From the NCBI GenBank assembly GCA_046538945.1, contig JBKHHW010000003.1, forward strand, positions 1 to 57,695: a stretch of DNA of 57,695 nt. The letters are read 5' to 3'. The position numbers were made by a program, and so were the translations under genes. Below the pieces are notes generated by a model, which saw only the letters and a list, made by a program, of their open reading frames with translations, had not been told where the DNA came from and searched no databases. The DNA is from JAEZKC01 sp046538945. GTDB lineage: Bacteria > Fibrobacterota > Chitinivibrionia > Chitinivibrionales > Chitinispirillaceae. This document shows, one piece after another, positions 32,501 through 40,082 of this stretch. Every line of letters starts with the position of its first letter. The stretch's first letter is position 1.

Positions 32501-32528
32501 TATATAATAGATAATAATGCACAGTCAA
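32501..32528 (-). promoter_or_regulatory. sigma-70 type promoter of the rplM-rpsI-rpsB-tsf-pyrH-frr transcript
   Basis: On the minus strand TTGACT (32523-32528) and TATATA (32501-32506) are 16 bp apart in an AT-rich spacer. The leader to ATG 32446 would be about 48 nt. The match and position, ahead of a ribosomal operon, make it plausible. Confidence 0.55.
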
Positions 32529-32729
32529 CCAATTTCAAACAAAGTCGTGTCAAAAATACGCCCGGGCAGAGCTGTATACAACCATTTTCTGACAAAAATG
32601 GAGCTGTGCATCGTTTTTTATGACGTTTCCGGAGCTTGAAAACCAGCAAAATCCAGACCTTGAACTTTTAAATTGCCGATTGAAGTTCGGATTAAAAACT
32701 GGTATAATGATGAAAAAAGGCGGTTCGGT

Positions 32730-32945
32730 GTGTTTGAGAACAATATGGAACAGATTTCAGTCTTCTCTCTGGGAGTTGCTCTGTTAGCCTTGGTCGGGCT
32801 CTGGATTTTTGTCAGGAATTTCCGACTGCCTTCGGATTTCAACCAAAAGGAGGATCTCCGCCGCGAGCTGAAAATAGCCCTGCTTGAGAACAGGCTCGCT
32901 CAAAAGGGAGCGGATGAAAAGGAAGATGAATCTCAGGATACCTGA
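32730..32945 (+). CDS. small single-pass membrane protein, hypothetical
   Basis: A 71-aa product from GTG 32730, which has AAAAAAGGCGG upstream; the frame opens to a TTG at 32673 and an ATG exists at 32745. It has one transmembrane helix (SVFSLGVALLALVGLWIFV) followed by a cytoplasmic charged helix (EDLRRELKIALLENRLAQKG) and an acidic end. It runs convergently into the HDOD gene, overlapping its end by 13 bases. The gene is credible by RBS and membrane pattern; no family recognised. Confidence 0.55.
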   Translation: MFENNMEQISVFSLGVALLALVGLWIFVRNFRLPSDFNQKEDLRRELKIALLENRLAQKGADEKEDESQDT

Positions 32946-33802
32946 AAGAAAACTTCTGCTTTGTTCACTTCGTCGCTGATGTTGTCGAATAGAGTCGGCA
33001 AGGAGACGTTGTCCAAACCCAGATTGCGCCACACCTTCTCATCGATAGGAGGTACTCTGTCATCACCGCCGTTGCCGTAATCAAGCGCTCGGACAAAAAT
33101 GTCGGCGCAGTGCACTATTGCGGTTAATTTGTAGCCCTCACGCCTGGTCGAAGGGTTATGGTGATAAGCTATAGCGTTGTTCAGGTGTGGGGGCAGGTGC
33201 CACAGTCTGGCCAGTTCGCTTCCGATTTCCTGGTGCGTTACATCAAACAGCTCTTTTTCGCTTTGAAAGAACAGCTTTTTTTCGATGCCGCTTTTGTGAA
33301 TTGTCCTGAGAAACTCCTCTGGCATATACGTACAAAGAATGATTTTGCCGATGTCATGTATCAGCCCGCCTATGAAGCACTCTTCTTTTTCGTCGCTTCC
33401 TATGGTCCGGGCAATGCACTGGGCTGCTGCTCCGCAGGCCACGGAATGAATCCAGAAATCTTCCGGGTTGAAATCATTGTCGTTGGAAGAGTCTTTTTTG
33501 AAAGCATCCAGGATTGAAGCGGTAAGTACAATGTTTTTCACGGTGGAAAAACCCAGAATGACTATCGCGTGAGTGATTGTCCCGATTTTGCCAGGAAAGC
33601 CGTAGAAGGCGGAGTTGACCAGTTTGAGGACCTTGGAGGTCAGTGCCTGATCGGTTTTGATTGCTCTTCCCACCTCCTCGGCACTGGTTGAGGGATTTTG
33701 GAGCAGTTCGGTCATTTTGACTATGACCGATGGAAGAGTGGGCAGCGTGTTGATGGACTGGAGGCGCTGTTTGAGACTGGTTGTGGTGGTCTGGGGTGTC
33801 AT
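32933..33802 (-). CDS. HDOD domain protein
   Basis: A 289-aa signalling protein. The HDOD domain fills about residues 10-215: SINTLPTLPSVIVKMTELLQ, AIKTDQALTSKVLKLVNSAFYG, HAIVILGFSTVKNIVLTAS and the HD phrase GGLIHDIGKIIL. HDOD proteins act downstream of, or alongside, cyclic di-GMP and stress signalling, usually without proven hydrolase activity; here the HD pair and following residues are preserved. It is two bases downstream of a 104-aa companion, so both are co-expressed. The GGDEF protein at 12495 and PilZ-like protein at 34242 are other second-messenger components in this window. Confidence 0.9.
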   Translation of the reverse strand: MTPQTTTTSLKQRLQSINTLPTLPSVIVKMTELLQNPSTSAEEVGRAIKTDQALTSKVLKLVNSAFYGFPGKIGTITHAIVILGFSTVKNIVLTASILDAFKKDSSNDNDFNPEDFWIHSVACGAAAQCIARTIGSDEKEECFIGGLIHDIGKIILCTYMPEEFLRTIHKSGIEKKLFFQSEKELFDVTHQEIGSELARLWHLPPHLNNAIAYHHNPSTRREGYKLTAIVHCADIFVRALDYGNGGDDRVPPIDEKVWRNLGLDNVSLPTLFDNISDEVNKAEVFFQVS

Positions 33803-33804
33803 TT

Positions 33805-34119
33805 TCAGGATTTCCGGAGTTTATGCTGGTAGACAGCGGCGAAAATTTTCTTCATGTTGGGGTTATCCAGAACACCGGAGAATTTTTCCATCAGTTCGCT
33901 TTTTAGTTTTTCCGGTGAAACAGCCTGGATATGCTCTTTTTCAGACTCTTCTTCTTCACCTTGAATGAAGACATGGTAGATACCCCAATTTTTAAGACGG
34001 CGGCCCATGGCGGGAGTGAGCCGCATCCCTCTGGAGAGCAGAATGTTGCCGGATGGTCCGCAAACTTCCCGGGCTGAAATGTGCCCGTTTTCAATCTGAT
34101 CGGTCGATATTCTTCGCAT
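33805..34119 (-). CDS. small protein with an N-terminal module of the kind found before HD-GYP domains
   Basis: A 104-aa soluble protein starting at ATG 34119 (the frame is open to 34257, but the extra part looks non-coding). The segment GHISAREVCGPSGNILLSRGMRL followed by MGRRLKNWGIYHVFIQ is the pattern of the short beta/helix module often found ahead of HD-GYP or HDOD output domains. The rest is acidic and helical (EKLKSELMEKFSG). It overlaps nothing and ends two bases before the HDOD start, so the pair likely forms a split two-domain protein. This is my reading of pattern, not a search result. Confidence 0.75.
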   Translation of the reverse strand: MRRISTDQIENGHISAREVCGPSGNILLSRGMRLTPAMGRRLKNWGIYHVFIQGEEEESEKEHIQAVSPEKLKSELMEKFSGVLDNPNMKKIFAAVYQHKLRKS

Positions 34120-34241
34120 AATTGCTTTTCGGTACAGATGTATGAAACATTTTAAATATACAAAGATCGGTACCGAAGAACAAAAAAAGCATGGACTTAT
34201 TTCTACACTGATTATACTTTTGATACAGAGGAGATCAAGTA

Positions 34242-35396
34242 ATGGCAAGTGGTCCAAGGCAAATAGCAGTCAGCAGGATCATCTTAACGTCTGTCCTGTT
34301 CGCAAGCGAAGTTCATTCCCGGAATCTGATCAGTCAAATCGGCTGGAAGGGCGCGGATTCAGGTGTGATATGGGGCGTGGTTTCCATTCTGAGCTTAAGC
34401 TTCATGCTTCTTTCTCTTCTGTATGTGGGGTCACGCCGCAAGGTTATTAAGGACGAGGAGGAGCTGTCGGCAAAACTCTTCGAGGATTCATGCAGGCGTG
34501 TAGAGCTGAATGAGCAGGAGACAGAGGCTCTGAAAACTCTTCTGACATACGAAGACGAGCTCAAGCCGCATATCATATTCGAGTCCATCGGGATTTTCGA
34601 AAGGTGTGTTGATGCGCATATAAATCATCTGTTCGAACAACAGCTTTCCTCTGAAAAGCTTCTGGAGGAGGAGATCATACTCAAAAGTCTTCGTAACAAA
34701 ATGGGTTTCACCTTCCTTCCACCGGAGCATCCGCTCATCTCCACTCGCAATATCAGCGTGGGTCAGAAAGCTTCAGTTTTCACCCAGGACGGGAAAATTC
34801 CCTTAGCTCAGAACTGCACGGTTGTTCTGATGAATGAAACCGGGTTCACTATCAAAGCTCAAGAGGATCAGAAACATAAACTCAATTTATCCTCCGGGGC
34901 TACTGTGCTTCTGGCTTTCACCAGACAGTGCGACGGAGTATACAGCATACTGGTCAAGGTGAAAGATTGTGAAACAATTGGCAAACCGGAATTTTACCAC
35001 ACCCTTGAATTTTCACGCAACCAGATGAGGCAGCATATAAGGATGGAAGTGAATCTTCCACTGCGCTTCCGGGTATTGGAATCTGCCGGAACGGATGAGG
35101 GCAGGGTGACAGCTCAGAGGCAGGCAAGCCGGGTTGTGGAGATCGGCGGTGGGGGGTTGAGCTTCTTTCATAATGAAGCACTCAGAATCGGGGATGTTCT
35201 GGCTCTTTCTGTTCAGCTTCCCGACGGAATGGTCGGAGGGATCAGGGCAAAAGTTCTGAGAATATCTTTTCTGGAAGGGAAGACAACCAGTCAGTACAAG
35301 CACCATGTACAGTTTCTCTCCATAGATCCAAGGGAAAGAGAGCAGATAGTTCATTTTATTTTTGAAAAGCAGCGTCAGGTAAACCAGATGCGGTGA
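34242..35396 (+). CDS. membrane-anchored protein with a PilZ-like C-terminal domain
   Basis: A 384-aa protein: a possible signal/hydrophobic N-terminus (about 8-24), a transmembrane helix (about 43-62), a helical cytoplasmic middle (70-160), a YcgR-like beta domain (165-255) and a PilZ-like domain (258-380). In PilZ proteins, c-di-GMP is bound by R-x3-R and (D/N)-x-S-x2-G. The first motif is present (Arg263-Gln-His-Ile-Arg267, just after the RNQM turn), but the second is EIGGGG at 300-305, lacking both the acidic/amide and serine residues. So it may bind the nucleotide weakly or not at all. GAGGAG precedes ATG 34242. It is divergent from the HDOD pair. Confidence 0.8.
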   Translation: MASGPRQIAVSRIILTSVLFASEVHSRNLISQIGWKGADSGVIWGVVSILSLSFMLLSLLYVGSRRKVIKDEEELSAKLFEDSCRRVELNEQETEALKTLLTYEDELKPHIIFESIGIFERCVDAHINHLFEQQLSSEKLLEEEIILKSLRNKMGFTFLPPEHPLISTRNISVGQKASVFTQDGKIPLAQNCTVVLMNETGFTIKAQEDQKHKLNLSSGATVLLAFTRQCDGVYSILVKVKDCETIGKPEFYHTLEFSRNQMRQHIRMEVNLPLRFRVLESAGTDEGRVTAQRQASRVVEIGGGGLSFFHNEALRIGDVLALSVQLPDGMVGGIRAKVLRISFLEGKTTSQYKHHVQFLSIDPREREQIVHFIFEKQRQVNQMR

Positions 35397-35503
35397 AACA
35401 AAGAGCTATCAGGAGAAAAATTAGTGGTTTAGCTAATTTCATACTTGAAATTCAATGTTCAGATAAGCAATAATAAAGATTCACAGCATATAGTTGTTCT
35501 GTC

Positions 35504-35929
35504 ATGAATGGAAAAAACATCAGATCGATAATGAATATGGGAAACAGTTCTGGAAAGGTTCTTCTCCGGGTTATTATTTGTTCAATCACTCTGCTGATCG
35601 TCGGCGGATTCATTGCCCTCCTTCTGAGAAGTTTTGAGCATAAGAAGCTGGAGAATGACCGCAAGGCATTAGCGATAAGTGAATATGGGCTCATGATGGC
35701 ACTTCAGAAGATAAACCGGGAACCCTCGTGGAGAAGCGGAATCGATAAAGAGCCTTACGAGGGGGGAGCTTATGAAGTCAGTCTGGAGCAGAAGGTCAGA
35801 AGCGACACTCTCCGAGTGCGCTTGACCGCAACCGGAGAAATGGGATCTGTGACAAAAACTAAAGAATGTATACTGAGGTTAGATATTTCTGACGGGGATT
35901 CATCCTGGGTCAGGGAGAGTATGTTTTAG
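35504..35929 (+). CDS. small membrane-anchored protein, PilX-like minor pilin candidate
   Basis: A 141-aa protein with a short basic start, one hydrophobic helix (about 21-44, VLLRVIICSITLLIVGGFIALLLR) directly followed by HKKLENDRKALAISEYGLMMALQKI, and a polar, beta-like C-terminal half. This matches the layout of PilX-type minor pilins, where the helix is followed by an Ala/Glu-rich segment like xxALAxAExGLxxAL. No prepilin peptidase site (G before F/M with Glu at +5) is obvious, so assignment is uncertain. There is no strong Shine-Dalgarno, and the start might be an inner ATG. It immediately precedes pilM. Confidence 0.6.
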   Translation: MNGKNIRSIMNMGNSSGKVLLRVIICSITLLIVGGFIALLLRSFEHKKLENDRKALAISEYGLMMALQKINREPSWRSGIDKEPYEGGAYEVSLEQKVRSDTLRVRLTATGEMGSVTKTKECILRLDISDGDSSWVRESMF

Positions 35930-35959
35930 AAAAAATATGGAACCGGGGCGATACAGTGT

Positions 35960-35989
35960 TTGACAGGCTGTTTACAGTAAATGTATTAT
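35960..35989 (+). promoter_or_regulatory. sigma-70 type promoter of the pilMNOPQ operon
   Basis: TTGACA (35960-35965) and TATTAT (35984-35989) lie 18 bp apart; 6/6 and 5/6 to consensus. The predicted start is near 35996, giving a leader of about 64 nt before pilM. Confidence 0.7.
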
Positions 35990-36059
35990 ATCTAATTATC
36001 AGTACAGAAAACGAATTGATCTGAGACAATTCAGCTCATTTTCAACAGAGCGGGATTAA

Positions 36060-37127
36060 ATGGAATTCCTGAGAAAACTACAGGGGCAACAATCGACTGT
36101 CGGCTTGGACATCGGCAACCATTCTCTAAAGCTTGTGAAGCTTCGTCATCACAAGGATGGTTACTTTCTTGAGGCCACAGGAATAAAAGAACTGCCCAAG
36201 GGAACTATCGAGGGCAGCGAAATCAAGAAAAAGGATGTGCTGATAGACGCCATAACGCATCTGGTGAATCAGTGCGATCCCTCCATTGTGGAAGTGGTGT
36301 TGTCGATGAGCGGTCATGGAATCATTTCCGACAAGATCACCTTCAAAATCGACCCTAACGAGAATGCCGAAGAGCTGATACTGTGGGAAGCCGGGCAGAG
36401 AAGTCCCTTTGATGTGGACGATATCACCCTCGACTACAAGATTCTGCGCAGATTTCCTGATACAAATGAAACGGAAGTGCTCCTTGTGGCGGCCAAGAAT
36501 CAGATCATGCAGGGCTATATCGATCTGCTCTACGATGCCGGGCTCAAGCCGGTCATAGTGGACGTGGACGCCTTTGCGATTACAAACTGCTACGCTCTTG
36601 AATGCTCCGATCTGCCGGATATGGGAACCGTAGCTTTACTCAACATCGGTCACGATCTCACCAATGTCACTTTCATAAAGGATGGCATATACCATTCTAC
36701 ACGGGACATCTCCACTGCAGGCGAGTTCTTCAACCGTACGCTGCAGAGAAACATGGGTTTGAGCAGTGAAGAAGCACTGCAGGCCATAAAAGGAAAAACA
36801 ACAACTGATCTGGACATGAATCTGCTCCGGCAGAGTGTGGAGTATGCGGCCGAGGAGCTTTCTTCAGGTATCGATCTGGCCTTTTCGTACTACAAGTCTT
36901 CGGAAAAGAGTGATTCCATAGACAAGATCGTTCTGTCCGGAGGCGGAGCCTATATTCCAAGCCTCATCCAGTTTCTGGAAAACAGACATCAGACCAAGGT
37001 TCAGATCTCAAATCCGCTGTCGTACGTGCAGTATGATCAGAACCTGTTCGGCAATATCGATGTCCAGAGCATCTCAGCTCTTCTAACTGTGGCCATTGGG
37101 CTGGCCTTGCGGAAAGTGGAGGAATGA
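36060..37127 (+). CDS. pilM: type IV pilus assembly protein PilM
   Basis: A 355-aa actin-fold cytoplasmic ATP-binding protein that docks to the cytoplasmic tail of PilN. Conserved PilM phrases are visible: STVGLDIGNHSLKLVKL (phosphate 1 loop), LILWEAGQRSPFDVDDITLDYKIL, VDVDAFAITNCY and GTVALLNIGHDLTNV (phosphate 2), LSGGGAYIPSLIQFLENRHQ. The operon pilM-N-O-P-Q is arranged with 1-4-base overlaps, in the conserved order of type IV pilus and competence systems. PilN follows with a 4-base overlap. Confidence 0.96.
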   Translation: MEFLRKLQGQQSTVGLDIGNHSLKLVKLRHHKDGYFLEATGIKELPKGTIEGSEIKKKDVLIDAITHLVNQCDPSIVEVVLSMSGHGIISDKITFKIDPNENAEELILWEAGQRSPFDVDDITLDYKILRRFPDTNETEVLLVAAKNQIMQGYIDLLYDAGLKPVIVDVDAFAITNCYALECSDLPDMGTVALLNIGHDLTNVTFIKDGIYHSTRDISTAGEFFNRTLQRNMGLSSEEALQAIKGKTTTDLDMNLLRQSVEYAAEELSSGIDLAFSYYKSSEKSDSIDKIVLSGGGAYIPSLIQFLENRHQTKVQISNPLSYVQYDQNLFGNIDVQSISALLTVAIGLALRKVEE

Positions 37128-37729
37128 TGATCGAAAGAATAGAGATAAATCTTCTTCCGGCAGAATACCGCATTCACAAGAGGAAAATCAAACTTTCCCG
37201 TGCTACCGTGTATCCCATTCTGGCTTTGATAATCCTGGGAGTCGGGGCTGCTCTTTTCAGTATCTATATGCAGAACAGAGTTGATGTATACGAAGGCGAG
37301 ATTGATAACCTCGAAAAGGAAATCCAGAGAAACAGGCATGTTCAGGCGGAAATAAACAAACTTCGCCAGGACAAGAAAATCATAGATGAAAAGATCCTGG
37401 CACTGGAGAGAATCAGCGTGAACCGGGAAAAATGGGTTCGCCTTCTGGAGGTCATGTCCAACAGCCTGCCTACATACTCATGGCTCATTTCGGTCAAGGA
37501 GGAACTGGGTCCCCCGTCCGTTCTGCGCCTTGAGGGAAGGACGTACTCCTTTCCCGAAGTTGCTCACTACATGACTAAAATGAAAAATGATGATTACATT
37601 TCGGGGGTGGAGTTGTCGAACATAGAGCAGATAAACGGTCAGGGACGGCGGGTCTACCGTTTCACCATCTCCTGCACCGTAAATCCGGATGTCAAACTGG
37701 AGACACCTGTGCAGGGAGGCTCTAACTGA
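37124..37729 (+). CDS. pilN: type IV pilus assembly protein PilN
   Basis: A 201-aa bitopic protein: a short cytoplasmic segment with the INLLP motif (MIERIEINLLPAEYR) that binds PilM, one transmembrane helix (about 30-48), a coiled coil (about 52-95) and a ferredoxin-like domain. The INLLP motif is the diagnostic hallmark. Overlaps pilM (ATGA-type) and ends in the start of pilO. Confidence 0.95.
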   Translation: MMIERIEINLLPAEYRIHKRKIKLSRATVYPILALIILGVGAALFSIYMQNRVDVYEGEIDNLEKEIQRNRHVQAEINKLRQDKKIIDEKILALERISVNREKWVRLLEVMSNSLPTYSWLISVKEELGPPSVLRLEGRTYSFPEVAHYMTKMKNDDYISGVELSNIEQINGQGRRVYRFTISCTVNPDVKLETPVQGGSN

Positions 37730-38322
37730 TGGCTAATTCCAAATTCAATTTGCGCAATCCAAATGTCCGCAATCCCATAATAATCGTCTTCATTGCGACC
37801 CTTCTCGGATATATGTGGTATGAACAGTTTCTCAAGCCCACTATGGAAAATCTCGAGATGCTCACCACTAAAAAGGAAGCCAAGGAGAAGGAGCTCAGGA
37901 CTATCAATGCTCTCAAACCTCAGCTCAAAATGCTCAGAAACGAAATGGTGCAGGCTTCGGCAAAGCTTGATTCACTTAAAAATATCTTTCCGGACCAGAA
38001 AGAGGTTCCCAGGTTGATTCGAGAATTGACCAGTGTAACCAGGAAGAGCGATATCGTGGCCACGCGGTTTCATCCTCTCCCGGATGTTCAGAAAGAGTAC
38101 TATGTCGAGAACAAGTACAATGTGGCGGTTGCCGGCGATTATCACAATCTGGGGGAGTTTTTCTCCTATCTGGCGAATTTCCAGCTTATCATAAATCTCA
38201 GCTCGGTTACCATATCCGGTAATCCCAGCTACTCATTGGAGAGGGACAAGGATCCTAACGAACCATTTCTCCCCTCGATCATAGCAACGTTTGAAATGAC
38301 CACGTTTTCATCGAGACGCTGA
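37729..38322 (+). CDS. pilO: type IV pilus assembly protein PilO
   Basis: A 197-aa partner of PilN, with one transmembrane helix (PIIIVFIATLLGYMWYEQF), a coiled coil (residues about 45-85, KEAKEKELRTINALKPQLKMLR) and a periplasmic ferredoxin-like domain with VKNIFPDQKEVPRLIRELT-type and YHNLGEFFSYLANFQLIINL elements, typical PilO. Starts at the last base of pilN's stop codon region, so translation is coupled. Forms the PilNO inner-membrane subcomplex. Confidence 0.95.
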   Translation: MANSKFNLRNPNVRNPIIIVFIATLLGYMWYEQFLKPTMENLEMLTTKKEAKEKELRTINALKPQLKMLRNEMVQASAKLDSLKNIFPDQKEVPRLIRELTSVTRKSDIVATRFHPLPDVQKEYYVENKYNVAVAGDYHNLGEFFSYLANFQLIINLSSVTISGNPSYSLERDKDPNEPFLPSIIATFEMTTFSSRR

Positions 38323-40082
38323 TGTACATGAAAAGAGATAGAAGACAAATGGACTCACTCAGATTCTGCAGAATATTTCTGCTTTTGCTCTGCGTAGCTG
38401 CCGCATCGTATTCTCAAAGTGTAGTGATGATTGAGGATCTGGAGATCAGGGCGGAGCAGCGTGGACTGGTGCTCATCGTGACTGGCGACGGGGCAGTGAA
38501 CGGAAAAGTAACCGAAAAAAACAAGAATGGAAACAGGTATTCTGAATTGTCAATTAGGCTGGAAAGCGCGGAATCGGCTTTGAACAGAGATGTCTTCGAG
38601 GGGCCGGAGAAATTACCGGTGAAGACTATTTCGGTTTTGGAGAAAAACGGCGGGGCCGAGTTTATTTTCAAGATGGAAAAGCCGGTGACCGGTCCGGTCC
38701 AGGTCCGAAGCGGCGGCAATCAAATGAAACTGATGCTCACAAAAGATCCGCAGCCGGAATTGAGCTGGAAAGCTTCCAGTGTGAAAGCGGAGCCGGTCAA
38801 GCAGAAGGAAACCGTTCTCCCGAAAACCAGTGAGAAAAAGATTTCAGACAAGGAAAGCGTTTCTTCGGCTAAGAAAAGTCAGGACAAGTCTCCCGTCATG
38901 AATGTGACGATTCCCACGGAGGCAGAAGTTGAGCTTCAGAATATCCGGGTCATCCAGCGGAACCGGACTGCTGCTCTGTATTTTGACTTTTCCTCCTCTC
39001 CTATAGTTCAGTTCAGCAATGAAGGGGAGTCGTTGACCATCACTTTTATCAACGTTGCCAATTCTCTCAAGAAGAAATCATACAAAATACCCGGAAAGAC
39101 AGGATTCCGTTCTTTGAGTTTCAGACAAAAGAAAAACAAAGACGATCGGGTTGAGGTTACAGCAACGGTAAAGCTCTCCAAGAGTGCGGTTGCGGGTGAC
39201 CCGGTCGGGACTCGTCAGGATGACAGGTATGCTGTCTACATTCCAAGTCATGACAGTGACCGGGTGTTTCTGTGGAGTGCCGACAAGGGTGAGCAGGCGT
39301 CGCATTCCTTTGCACGGATCGGCTCAGAGCCCCTGGATATGGAAAAAATGGAGAAAAGGGCTACTCATGATACGGAACGGCCACTGAAGAAAACAGACCT
39401 GTTTCCTTTGAAAGAGGAAAAGGGGTCTGAAGAAAAAAAAGCACCGGCTCCATCTGTGGCGGAGAAAAAGTCCGAAGAGAAGACAACGAAAAGCACTGAT
39501 CCATCATCAGCTCCGGCTTCAGTTTCAGCGCAAAAAGCAGCTGAGAAGAAAACCGTACCGGCCAGTGTACCTGCCACCCCCAAGCCGCCTAAAGAGGAGC
39601 TGAAACCGCCGCCAAGCACTGTTCCTGAAAAGAAGCAGGCCAGAAAGCCTGATCCGTCCATAACCATCGATGTTCCTTCGAGGGCAAGTGATGTCAAACT
39701 AGAGAAGGACAGTTCTGATGCTGAAGGCAAAGAGGTGGTGAAGAAATCTCCGGAAGGGGAGTTGGTTAAGTATCGCATTTACGGCCGGGATCCTTTTGTG
39801 CCCCTCGTCAAAGATACAAGCGGCTCTGAGCTCCCGAACGTTGAGGCTTTGAAGCTGGTTGGAGTTCTGGAGGATTCACGGGAGCGGATTGCGCTTCTGG
39901 AAGATGGTTCCGATCACAACCGTGCCTACGCTCTGAGAGAGACTGATCTTGTGGAAAGTGGTAAAGTATTGCGTATATACAGAAATAAAGTGGTGTTTTT
40001 GATTCGAGATTTCGATGTTTCACGTTCATACACGCTGAGCCTCACCAGAAAACCCGAAGCCAGCAAAGTGAGGGATAGATGA
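38322..40082 (+). CDS. pilP: PilP-like pilus protein with N-terminal AMIN-like domains
   Basis: A 586-aa exported protein. After a signal peptide (about 1-31) come two beta-rich modules (about 33-144 and 202-320) that look like AMIN domains: VVMIEDLEIRAEQRGLVLIV, then IRVIQRNRTAALYFDFS and LTITFINVANSLKK. AMIN domains normally stand at the N-terminus of PilQ and bind peptidoglycan. A long Lys/Pro/Ser/Glu linker (about 325-475) leads to a PilP-like domain (about 480-580) with the family phrase YGRDPFVPLV and LVGVLEDSRERIALLED. Normal PilP is about 175 aa, so the length is triple. Family placement of the C-terminus is good; the AMIN calls are moderate. Confidence 0.85.
   Translation: MYMKRDRRQMDSLRFCRIFLLLLCVAAASYSQSVVMIEDLEIRAEQRGLVLIVTGDGAVNGKVTEKNKNGNRYSELSIRLESAESALNRDVFEGPEKLPVKTISVLEKNGGAEFIFKMEKPVTGPVQVRSGGNQMKLMLTKDPQPELSWKASSVKAEPVKQKETVLPKTSEKKISDKESVSSAKKSQDKSPVMNVTIPTEAEVELQNIRVIQRNRTAALYFDFSSSPIVQFSNEGESLTITFINVANSLKKKSYKIPGKTGFRSLSFRQKKNKDDRVEVTATVKLSKSAVAGDPVGTRQDDRYAVYIPSHDSDRVFLWSADKGEQASHSFARIGSEPLDMEKMEKRATHDTERPLKKTDLFPLKEEKGSEEKKAPAPSVAEKKSEEKTTKSTDPSSAPASVSAQKAAEKKTVPASVPATPKPPKEELKPPPSTVPEKKQARKPDPSITIDVPSRASDVKLEKDSSDAEGKEVVKKSPEGELVKYRIYGRDPFVPLVKDTSGSELPNVEALKLVGVLEDSRERIALLEDGSDHNRAYALRETDLVESGKVLRIYRNKVVFLIRDFDVSRSYTLSLTRKPEASKVRDR

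Noticed and set aside
35416..35440. AAATTAG / CTAATTT hairpin after the PilZ-like gene
   Set aside because: AT-only, short stem and no T-run; insufficient for a terminator call.
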